DNA of 64,000 nt from NCBI RefSeq assembly GCF_000350225.1, contig NW_005179224.1, positions 1 through 64,000 on the forward strand, read 5' to 3'. Below the pieces are notes generated by a model. It saw only the letters and a list, made by a program, of their open reading frames with translations, was not told the DNA's origin and did not search any database. This stretch comes from Chondrus crispus (lineage: Eukaryota > Rhodophyta > Florideophyceae > Gigartinales > Gigartinaceae). The position numbers were made by a program, and so were the translations under genes. Positions 54,640 to 63,553 of the stretch are shown in pieces. How positions within the stretch are numbered: position 1 is the first letter of the stretch; the number at the start of each line of letters is the position of its first letter.

Positions 54640-54834
54640 TGTGATGCCAAGATCAGACCGATGCCTCCGACTCCCGAAGGTAGTCGGAGCGCCGGCGGCT
54701 TTATTTGCGTGTAACCTGTTGGTGCCTTAAGGACGGTGCCCTATCTTTGGGTGGTGCCCTATCTGGGTGGGATCACCTTGTTATGGTGACTTGAGGCAGG
54801 TCGCGAGTCGTGCTGTTTTCTGGGTGGAACCACA
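54640..54834 (-). repeat. Copia 3 3' LTR (195 bp, extended)
   Basis: On the minus strand it starts TGTGGTTCCACCCAG (54834-54820). After 57 bases comes a near copy, GGTGATCCCACCCAG (54777-54763), then the sequence shared with the 5' LTR. The extra part contains a hairpin, TCACC-ATAACA-AGGTGA. The block CTCCCGAAGGTAGTCGGAGC is common to both LTRs. Confidence 0.85.
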
Positions 54835-56353
54835 CTCCCCCGGACTCGCGGGCTGCCGTTTTCTGCTCGGGGGGAGCTTGGATTTGTATGCTGGTTTTTT
54901 GTTTGGCATACAGTGTGTTCTTTAACGGTTTCTTAAAGATGTCGGATTTTTGGTCTGTCATCGGTATGCGACGGACCTTGATTTTGCCGGTTTGTACGGT
55001 TTCGTGCAAGAAGTGGTAGCGAATGTCGATACATTTTCTCCTTCTCGTGGCGCCTTTGTTTTGCGCCATTTGCGCTGCTGCAGTGTTGTCTATGTGCAGC
55101 GTTGGTTGGTGTGTGAGAATGGTCGTTTCCCTCAGCATGCTGTCTAGCCACAGTGTGAGCGTGGCTGTTTCAGTGGCGGCAATATATTCTGCTTTGCAGG
55201 TGCTCTTGGCGACGATGGGTTGTTGTCGTGCCAGCCACTGCACTGGCGCGCCGTTAAGCAGTGTCACGGTGCCTGTGATGGACTTTCGGGTTGTCACATC
55301 GTTGGCAAAATCTGCGTCCGAGTACGCTTGTATGGTGAGGCTGTTTCACTTGCCTCTGGGCATGAAAATGCCTTCCGATCGCGTCGTGTGGAGGTATTGT
55401 ACCAGTCTCTGCAGTAGCTTCCAATGCCACGCGGTCGGTTTCTTCAGGGTGCGGGTGAGGGACGTGGTTGCGAACGCGATGTCGGGCCGGGTGCTGTCGG
55501 CGATGTACCTGATTTCGCCGACAGCTTTCCCGTATATCTCCGTGATGTCTGTCCGTGCGCTCTCTTCGCTCGTTGGCGGGTCCCCTCTGACTCTGTCTAA
55601 GTAAGGAGTGGTCTTGGAGTTGCTTGCTGCTTGTGCGAGCAAGGTCACTACACTGTCGACATAGGTGGGCCGGGAGAGGTGGATTTCATTTTTGCCGTAC
55701 TGTACGGACCAATTGAGGTACTTGTCGGGTCGTCCTAACCGTTTGACTGTGTACTTTTTGTCTAGTACCTTGTACAGTTCGTCGGTCATCCCTCGTGTCG
55801 TGGCGACAGGCAAAAAATCATCCATGCTTATTCCTACGAGTGTGATGTTCTCGTGATCTCGTTTCATGAAGAGGGAAGTGTCTGCGCGGAGTTGTTTGTA
55901 CCCATGTTTTTTGAGGTGGGTATGCAGCTCCGTGCTGTAGATGTCTGATGCAGCGGGTGTCCCCTACAAATTTCCCTTCAGCTGCCCATGGTTGCTCTTG
56001 CGTTTATATGTTCCGTTAAACCGTGGTGGTTGCCATACGAACACTTTGTTGGCATGCTGGTATTTTTCATGGAGGTATGCCCCCGCTATGTCGAAATGTT
56101 CGACCTGCATATCCATTGATGCCGCTATGGCGAAGAGGGATCGGATCGTGGTCCGGTCCGCCATATACGTTGCGGTTTTGTCGCGGTCGAAGTGTACTGT
56201 AGGCTTCATGAGGTCCCCTCTGATTGAGCATCTGGCTTTGCGCTCTGTGCCCTTGGTTTTCTTGCCATGTTTGTAGCGGTACGTCGGTGTGGTCGGCAGG
56301 ATATTTTTGCGGTTGGCCGGGGTGGTTTTGGCGGTCCAGTCAATTTCGTTCAT
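54773..56353 (-). pseudogene. Copia 3 RT and RNase H
   Basis: A single reading frame from 56353 to 54773, broken only by TAG (55964-55966, where relatives have Tyr in the YGTP motif) and TGA (55346-55348). RT: RKARCSIRGDLMKP, FDIAGAYLHEKY, GISMDDFLPVA (SMDD box again), KAVGEIRYIADSTRPD. RNase H: AYSDADFANDVTTRKSITG, KSTCKAEYIAATETA, HIDNTAAAQMAQ, RRRKCIDIRYHF. Two point changes separate it from an intact frame. Confidence 0.8.
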
Positions 56354-56539
56354 CCTGTCGAGCTGTTCTAGGTCATCATCATGGGCCTTGCTCCATTGTG
56401 GGGCGTCGGGGAATTTTCTTGCCTGCTTCAGCGTCTTGGGGGCAGCGGTGGTGGTGGTGATTTTTTTGGTATGCTGCTCCTGCGCTTCTTGCTTCGTTGC
56501 TTCTTGGTAGCCGTTGCGGAGGTGTTGGTTTTGTTGGTG

Positions 56540-58082
56540 CTACGTTTTCCTCACTTCTAGCGCTGTTTCGTTCTTTGCGCGTGATATACTGTGCTTGTGG
56601 TGTGGCACGGGTCGTGCTGCCGTTCGTATGGTCGGAAATCAATGGCACGATTTTTTGTGTAGCGTCGTGTTTGGATGTTTTGGACGGAGATGTGGGTTTC
56701 ATCAATTCCATACATATATCTCTGTTGCGCGGCTTTGGCGTGCAGCTTTGGTATCTGCGGTTTGAGGATTGGCGTGAAGCCAAGTTGCCCGAACGTGAAG
56801 AATTTTTTGTGACGAGGTGCTTTGCCGTACCATTGTCGGTGTGGTGTGTCCTGGATTCTGTGATGGTACGTAATGTTGTACTTGAACACGGCATCATTGA
56901 GAGCATCTTGCCAGTGTACGTGGTGCAGTTGGCTGTGGGACAGTGTTGCCCGAACTTTTTCCATGAGGGTCCTGTTTATGTGTTCAGCTAGCGCGTTTTC
57001 CTGCGGCGTGTAGGGTGTGGTTGCGCGGTACGTTATGCCTCGCTGTTGTAGTTGCGATTGTACTTGTTTCGCAAGATACTACTTGGCATTGTCGGTTACC
57101 GAGAGATGCGGGTGGTGTCCGTTTTCTGCTGCGACATGGTCTATTGCCTCTATGATTGCTTGTGGCACTTCCGCGCGGTTGTTGAGGTTGTGTACCCATA
57201 GGTATCTTGTGCGGGTGTCAATTACAGTGAGGAATTAGTTTGCATTGTGGTTGGACGTGGGCTTAATTGGGCCGCATACGTCGGACGAGAGGCTGTTGCC
57301 TCGTTCTGTGTCGTGGGTTGTGCGCTTGTGGGGGCGTGTTGATGTTTTGCCGTTGAAGCAGCATGTGAATGTCATTGTGGCGCTGTTGTCCTTGAGTCCT
57401 GTCGGAATTACAGGGAACAGCTGTTTTTGGACATGAGTGCTATTGTTTTGGGGTGGGCGTGGTTTAGTTTGAGGTGCCACGCAGTCATTTGTTGTTGTGC
57501 CCTTGTGTCTTTGCTTTTCGCTTTGTGTGGTGCAGGGGCGGTGCGGAGCGTGGGTGTTTGGCGTTGGGCACACGGCGGTTGTATGGAGAACAATTGAGAA
57601 TGTGTGCTGTGCGTGGGGGGTGTGCTCGCGGTTGTTGTTGGGGTGGCTGTGGTTCGCTTCGTTTTCGTTGTCGGGGTTTTACGAGAGTATGTTCGCGCTC
57701 CTTTGGCTGTGGCGTGTTGGTCGACTCTGTATTGACCCTTACTGTACGTTGCTGTGATAATCGCTTGTGGTAATTTTCTAGGCTTGTGAAGCGTGGCCTT
57801 CGTTCTTGAGAATGTCACTTGGCCGTGGGCAGTGGGGTCGTACACTGAAAGGAAGTTCTCCTTGATTTTGAGTGTGTGGACGGCCGGTACCGTGATTCTC
57901 TTATTCCTCTGTGCGATAGTTATGTGCCCGTGTGTGTTATTGGTGCGCGATGGCCCGTTGCAGTTGTAGTTAGCGTCCCGGTGCTTTTTGCATCGACGCG
58001 TGGGGTGTAGCGGTATGCGTGGGGTTGGCATCGGAGTCCAGTATGAAAGGTTGCTTACCGTAGCTGGTTTCGCCGGTGTCAT
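56540..58082 (-). pseudogene. Copia 3 protease and integrase
   Basis: Protease: PFILDSDANPTH near 58040, where the usual DSGA has become DSDA (a G-to-A type change that should inactivate it). Pre-integrase HLKLNHAHPKTIALMSKN lies near 57430. Integrase: LSSDVCGPIKP (about 57270), SVTDNAK (about 57105) and PQENALAEHINRTL (about 57000), so all three catalytic residues can be seen. The frame then runs from 56964 to 56557 (HWQDALNDAVFKYNITYHH, FGQLGFTPIL). Stops at several places. Confidence 0.7.
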
Positions 58083-58203
58083 ATAGTGTTGTTTCGAGTG
58101 CCGTCAGCCGATCCTGCAACTCGTGCATGGGGCTGGTGGATTTCCCTGCATCGTCGGTGTCAGCGTGGGCTGTGCTCGCTCGTGGGTGTGTTGCTCCCGG
58201 TTT

Positions 58204-58982
58204 TTATCTGCGTGCGTAACAGTTCTCTGTTATGTGCGTTATGCTGCCATGTATTTCGCACCATTGCCCTTGGTGGCCTGCTGGTTTGGTGTAGCTGGGT
58301 TTGCCTGTGGGCGGACGTTGCTGTGCTGCGCGTGTTGTGGTACGGCAGGGTGCTTTGCTGTGTTGTGTTCTGTGCTGTGATCCAGGTGCATTGGCCTGCA
58401 TGAGTTGCACTTGTTGTATGTGGTTTGTGAAGGCCTGGATTGTTAGCGGGGGTGGCCCGCCATCACCATGGCCAGTGTACTCATTTCAGGGTGATGGATT
58501 AGTCCTTGCAGCATGTATCGAACGGTGGTGCGTTCTTCGTTGATGTTTGGGTAATTTGCGACCTGCATTTTGTATCGCATTTCCCCTTGTTGTTTCACGT
58601 AGTCCTGTAGCTGTGTGCCTTGGACGTACTTGATTCCCCTGGCTTCGGCATCCAGTATTTCATGGTGCCCGGTCGTGGAGGTGTCCACTACACTGTTTAT
58701 GAGGCAGCATATTGTGTGTGGATCGTACCTCAGTACGTGTGGGGGAAGGATCCGAACTACTTCTGTTGTGAGGCTTTGCATTATTGCTTTGCGAAGTTTG
58801 TCCGCTTTGCGCTGATGTGCGGCCTCTTGATCTGAATCAGGATCGGTGGTGTGCGGCGTAGTGAGGTGGGTGCCAGCGTCGATCGTCCTTGCGTAGATCT
58901 CGAGAGCGTCGTACCAATATGTGAAGTTGCTGCTCGCGAGTCTTGGGAGTTGTCCCGTAGGTGATCCTTGTTGTTCTGTCAT
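58204..58982 (-). pseudogene. gag: Copia 3 Gag
   Basis: The ATG at 58982 opens 179 codons: SSNFTYWYDALEIYA (N-F-x-x-W motif), DKLRKAIMQSLTTEVVRIL and GTQLQDYVKQQGEMRYKMQV. The zinc motif WCEIHGSITHITENC (CX2HX4HX4C) follows in another frame at 58410-58204, so a frameshift near 58440 separates them. The CHHC arrangement matches that of copia 2, supporting one clade. Confidence 0.7.
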
Positions 58983-59094
58983 GTCGTAGTCGCGGTAGAA
59001 ACGGTGGAGGCGTGGAGGGTTAGTCGTTGAGCTCGTTTACCGCGGTTGAGAGTGATTGTCTGTGTGCCACGGATCGATTGTCAGTGGTGTGTTT

Positions 59095-59107
59095 GGTGCC
59101 CATAACC
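59095..59107 (-). promoter_or_regulatory. Copia 3 primer-binding site
   Basis: GGTTATGGGCACC on the minus strand, directly after the 5' LTR. Same initiator-tRNA anticodon-region complement as in the other copia elements. Confidence 0.7.
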
Positions 59108-59245
59108 TGTGATGCCAAGATCGGACCGATGCCTCCTACTCCCGAAGGTAGTCGGAGCGCCGGCGGCGATATTTGCGTGTAACCTATTGGTGCCTTAAGG
59201 GCGGTGCCCTATCTTTGGGTGGTGCTCTATTTGGATGGAAGCACA
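59108..59245 (-). repeat. Copia 3 5' LTR (138 bp)
   Basis: It shares TGTGATGCCAAGATC and the GGAGCGCCGGCGGC block with the 3' LTR, and lacks the 57-bp segment; its minus-strand start is TGTGCTTCCATCCAAATAG. Confidence 0.85.
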
Positions 59246-59559
59246 AACTTCGATTCCGGTGACGAATTGTCACTCTGGAATCCTCTACGCAGGCCGCGCT
59301 CAGGTCATTTTATAAGTTTTCGAAGCTGGAATTTGGAAATCAGAAATATGACAGCAATGCACCGATTTCCAATTTCCGTCTCGCCGTTCGGTCTATAACA
59401 TTTAGAAACATTTCACAGACAACTAATAATATCGCACTCGAGTGCTAGGTGTGCACCCCAGGAGTGCCCATACTCGATCGTTCCATCTGCGACCGCCATT
59501 GCAGATACCGATGCCTGCTCGTTTCCATCGTGAAATCGTTCCCTCTGCCACATGCAATT

Positions 59560-59975
59560 TAAGAGAAAGATGGCTGTTCTTTTCCTCGACGTGACTAGGC
59601 GGCGTCTCCCGTTCCGCAGATTATTGCGGATCGAGAAAAAAAAGAAAAATCGGAGAGACGTTGCAAATAGTTTTCTCAGCAATCTTACAGGCGTCAATTA
59701 GTTGCCTTGTTCCTCTTCGACGATCACAGCGATCAGAGAAAGTTTCTGTCTCGAAAAACATCTGTCGTTGCTTGGTGAAGACCTATTTACAAAACTGTAT
59801 CGCCTCTCTCCGGTACGATTTCGAGACCTTTGCAAGAAGTTGCAGCCGGTGCTAGAGAGGTCTCAAATTTGACGAAATTGCATAAACTCAACGAAAAGCG
59901 TTGAAACTATGCCTTGCATGGCAATGCGGATTCTAGCTGGGGCTAGCTACTTAGATACTGCACAGTGATTGGTTA
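59560..59975 (+). pseudogene. PIF/Harbinger transposase N-terminal relic
   Basis: LGEDLFTKLYRLSPVRFRDL (about 59772) and, after a TGA, MAMRILAGASYLDTAQ (about 59920) correspond to LGPDLVRKSYRMSEAAFALL and LRILTGASYLDLVL in the Harbinger-type gene at 44938. The DDE core is absent. From 59246 to 59560 and from 59976 to 60260 I see nothing else. Confidence 0.55.
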
Positions 59976-60260
59976 TTAAAAAGATTTTTCCTTCTTAAAA
60001 AGAACTGCGTTTGAATATTGCCTAAGCCGAATTTAAGCCTATTTATGGCTTTTATACACAGGTCGCCAATTCGGGAAAGTATATTTATTCTTTGCGCACT
60101 GCAGCAAAGTGTGTAATTTTTGTGAAACTGAAATTCACGGTTTCAAAGAGTGAATAATTCCTTGGAGTCATGATGTAGATCAATCTCCTCTACCTTTATG
60201 TCGATGAACTACAGATTCGACAATCTTGACCCATGAAGTGCGGAGGCAATGTCGCAGAAA

Positions 60261-60309
60261 GAGATTGCATATAGCTGGCATTTCAGAGATGCCAGCTATA
60301 TGCAATCTC
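60261..60309. repeat. 49-bp palindrome with 7-base loop
   Basis: Two perfect 21-bp arms (60261-60281 and 60289-60309) around TTCAGAG. It lies exactly where similarity to trehalose phosphatase begins. Confidence 0.95.
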
Positions 60310-60312
60310 GCA

Positions 60313-60684
60313 GTCAGTCGAGCACATGATGCTCGGCAAGCGCTCGAGGAGGTGCTACACGGCAGTCCGATGGAGGTCTTGATGGGGCAAAAACTCCTTT
60401 ACGTTCGACCGCGAGGGGTGCACAAAGGAGCAGCAGTGGCTGAAGTGTTGAGACGCTTCGATGTCGAGGGTGAGGCGCCGGACTGGGTTTGTTCTATTGG
60501 TGACGACCTAACCGATGAAGACATGTTTAAATAAATATATCGCAATGCTGACGGGAAGAATATTAGTGTTCACACATGTACAGTTGAACGGAAGAGCACT
60601 TCAGCCAATTATTACGTACAGCATGTTGATGAAGTGCGTGACTAGTTGGAAAGGCTCACACAAGTAGATGTAAATTCGCCTTGA
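60313..60684 (+). pseudogene. Trehalose-6-phosphate phosphatase C-terminal fragment
   Basis: RAHDARQALEEVLHGSPMEV, LLYVRPRGVHKGAA and PDWVCSIGDDLTDEDMF are the last conserved motifs of the HAD-type phosphatase domain found in trehalose-6-phosphate synthase/phosphatase proteins. The GDDxTDEDMF motif carries the Mg-binding Asp residues. Similarity continues through TAA (60532-60534) to HTCTVERKSTSANYYV and, after TAG (60643-60645), LERL, ending at TGA 60682. The N-terminal domains are missing, so this is a non-functional piece. Confidence 0.75.
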
Positions 60685-60741
60685 TGGGGCATAAAATATT
60701 TGTATAGGAAGAAGACATCGCATCTTCTCAGAGCCTGTCGC

Positions 60742-61351
60742 TTAATGTTTTAGTCTCGGCCTTGCCTCCCTCCTCTCACTCCGTCGCTTGCTCGTGCACA
60801 CATTGTTCGGATCGTCTAGCCTGTTTGGCAGTCAACCGTTAACAGTTCGACCCCTTTCCACATCTACCAGAATGCGATGGCCTCCTGACCTCATCCGGTT
60901 CGCTTCTCGCTATGCAATCTTCATATCGCGTTCTCGTTCAAACTCAACAAATGCGTAGTCTCTCAAAACTCCCTCTCGATCTAATGGCATAACAGTTGCC
61001 ACAGGGCCATATGCCTCGAATGCATCCTGCAATGACTTCTCCACCATGGTAAAGGGCAGATTAGCAGCAAAGAGCGTGCAATACGCAGTTTTTGTCTTTG
61101 CAGAATCGTCGCTTTTTGGGTCCCACTGGTCTCCTCTCGTTTTTAACGATTTCCGAGGCCTTCTTCAACGCGGCGTTCCGAACACGCCGCCTTCTTTGAG
61201 CAGGTGTTTCAAAGGGTGTCTCCGGCTTGCTCTCACTTTCATCAGCCATTTTCGTATCGAGGGGTTCGGGGGACAGGAGAGAGGAAGAAGGTCGAGGCGG
61301 CGACGGTGTCTCGCGGGACAACTCTGCAGCTTCCATTGCGGCGGGGACCAC
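60742..61351 (-). pseudogene. U1 snRNP 70-kDa protein (U1-70K) relic
   Basis: An ATG at 61249 (MADESESKPETPFETPAQRR) fits the region before the RRM in U1-70K, which has a PFET/PYET-R motif. After a small frameshift near 61140, WDPKSDDSAKTKTAYCTLF, RNP2-type LFAANLPF, RNP1-type RDYAFVEFERERDM and ILVDVERGRTVNG match the RRM and the diagnostic VDVERGRTVKGW end of U1-70K. In-frame TAG (60910-60912) and TGA (60832-60834, where relatives have Trp) break it, and it stops at 60742. The protein would bind U1 snRNA in 5' splice-site recognition. As it is broken, a functional copy presumably exists elsewhere. Confidence 0.65.
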
Positions 61352-61819
61352 TGCAGGACTTGAAAATGGATAAGATGTGGGCGAGTGCAGTGATGATGCG
61401 GATAGGAAGCGTAAATATCACCACCCGAATCCGCCCCTAGGGGTGAAGGCGGGAGAAGGAAGAGAAGAACGACTGGGGGAGGTGCAAGAGAGGATGGCGA
61501 GCGATCCGTTTTTGGGGAGAGCGCAGGCTGTTCACTTGCCACACGCTCACGCGGCGTGGCACGTATGCCCGAGTCATAATACTGATCCATGGAAATAAAT
61601 ATCCTTATTACATAAAAAATCACATCCCGTTGCGCTGCGCTGCGCGTTGGTGTGCCGCGCGCTGGACACAGACCGCCTGCAGAGCGAGTGTACAAAAAGA
61701 AAAATATGACTATGACACAAAAATTAATTCCCGGAGACTCCCTGGGGGCTTGTCACTGCGCCCGCCCGCATCGCTTCGACCACGCCTGCTGCAGCTCCTG
61801 CCCGGGTAGCCCGCCCACC

Positions 61820-62988
61820 TCACCGACGCCCGTCCGTTTGGCGTCGCCCGCGCGCTTGCCATCGGCCGCCGGCGCGTCGGCCGCCGCTGCCGTATCTATA
61901 CCGCCGCGCAAGCGCTACGCCCGCTCGCGACCCGACCGTCCACACCGCGCCCACCCCCGCTCCCTCCAAAATTGGCCTCCCTTTCCAGCCTGCAGTCGCA
62001 ACGGCGCGTCCTCGGCTCGCCCGTGCCGCTCGAAGCCGTCGCGCTCCCGGCCTCTGTGCCTTCATCCACGTCTTGACAAACTGCTTATTGTACAGCTCAA
62101 ACTGTGAGACATTCATCTCGTCGACCATTTCAGAGCTCCAAGTTTCGCCGCCTAACGGTCCCCCGAGCACCCCCTCAACCGACGCCACCGATCGCAGAAA
62201 GCAAATTCAGGTACTCACGCAACCGTCTACGAATGTAGTCATCCAGCCCGACATACGCCCCCGACGACGAGACAGACGCCGACGACGTGCCCGCCGAAAA
62301 AGTCAAGTCGCGCATGAATCACCGCTCGACGCACGTAATGCGACACAGCGGGTCGATACTCCCCGACACCGACACCTTGCCCGTCGTCAAATTGACCAGT
62401 GCGTCCACAATAGGCACTCTGCCGTTCCGCGGAGGCCGTCTGGGCGCTTGGAACCGGGGACGGTTTCCCGGGCGTAGACAAACAACAAGTGTCTCCATTC
62501 CCCGGCGACGGCGTCGACGACACTGGGACAGAAGAGCTCTTCGAGCCGCGAATCGGCGTCTGCTACTTGGGCGTGGGCTTCCCCGAAGGCCGCGTCGGCG
62601 TGGAGCTAGACTTTTGCAAAAATGCGTGGGCAGTCTGCACGAGCGGAGACTCCGTCTTCGCGGCGGCGGCCTTCTTTGCGGCCGAGGCGGCGGTCGACGA
62701 GAGTTGCAAGCCCACGTTATGCGACGTGCCTATACGGCAGGCCCTCCTAGATTGATTCGGAATGAGCTCTGCCACGAGCGGCAGTGAGGCGTACGGCTGG
62801 AGAATGACGCGATCGCCGTGTCCGAACAGGGCGAGCGGGAGGCCGAGGGCAGCGGAATCGGGCCCGTGGTCGAGCGGGGGCACGGCGGGGGCAATGGTAT
62901 CCAGGGCGCCGATGATGTGTGAACACGGGGGAGTGTGCTCTTGGGATGAGGGTAGAGCACTCTGACTCAAATATGCTAAAAATATCAC
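61820..62988 (-). pseudogene. AVL9-like (DENN-type) protein, C-terminal part, broken
   Basis: Three frames in order: 62988-62566 (LGLPLALFGHGDRVILQPY, then SLPLVAELIPNQSRRACRIG and GTSHN), like the 'GLPLxxFxxG...HPYLSL...GATN' block of AVL9-family proteins; 62430-62190 (VDALVNLTTGKVSVSG, ITCVER, FMRDL, GLDDYIRRRLREYLNLLSA), like the following DENN part; and 62188 onward (SQFELYNKQFVKTWMKAQ), like the C-terminal 'FNxxFVxAW' helix. TAG at 62563-62565 and TGA at 62319-62321, plus two frame changes, break it. Introns could explain some breaks. AVL9 acts in late secretory traffic. The N-terminus is not seen. Confidence 0.5.
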
Positions 62989-63202
62989 ATTTCACTGTAG
63001 CTGCACTCCCAAATTATTCATTTTTCTGCTAGGGAGTTTAGCGCTACTCTCGTAGTCTCGTTCCGCGCGATTTCGCCATGTCGAACTGCGAAACTGTGGT
63101 TTGTGTTCTTGTTCAGTTGCCCGGAGAATGACTGAAGGCAACATTGTCCGGTGTCTGCCTCAGGTAGTTTTTGAAAAGACGAAGAAGGCGCCGTTGCCCT
63201 TG

Positions 63203-63553
63203 TCATTTTATAAGGGCTTGCGATCCGCGCGCGGTATCTTTTATCAATATTATGTCAGATCGAAGAATGGGTTGCAAGACGATATGAAGGATTCCATCTT
63301 TTGGACTTAGGAGAGAGCTTGTCCATGACATCTCGCGTAAAGTGTCCACGGCTTCCAGAAAATCTTGAAGGCTACGAAGAACAGCAACAAACCCTCTCAC
63401 GCGGCGTTTGTTCGAATCAACAAACATGACACCGCCGCTGTCAACTGCAGCTTGCTGATGTAATGTAGGGTAGATGTAGGACCAAAGAGACGGCCATTTC
63501 GAAGAAATGGACTCATTTCTCCAATGCAAAGCACTTCTCCGAGCAAACCGCAA
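63203..63553 (-). CDS. Unidentified open frame
   Basis: 116 codons, basic and hydrophobic (WPSLWSYIYPTLHQQAAVDS, LRSLQDFLEAVDTLREMSW). No known domain. It overlaps the end of the methylase-like frame (63513) by 41 bases and may be its untranslated region or a separate fragment. Confidence 0.2.
   Translation of the reverse strand: MRFARRSALHWRNESISSKWPSLWSYIYPTLHQQAAVDSGGVMFVDSNKRRVRGFVAVLRSLQDFLEAVDTLREMSWTSSLLSPKDGILHIVLQPILRSDIILIKDTARGSQALIK

Larger units (their letters stand above)
54640..59245 (-). mobile_element. Ty1/copia element 3
   Basis: LTRs at 59108-59245 (5', 138 bp) and 54640-54834 (3', 195 bp). Flanks read GACTT (54635-54639) and AACTT (59246-59250), a 5-bp target duplication with one change. 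The primer site abuts the 5' LTR, and the purine tract CCGGGGGAG abuts the 3' LTR (54835-54843). Gag, protease, integrase, RT and RNase H are all recognisable, with isolated stops and frameshifts. Confidence 0.9.

Noticed and set aside
62073-62787. Plus-strand frames rich in Arg/Pro in the AVL9 region
   Set aside because: Complement of a GC-rich coding strand; motif order supports only the minus strand.
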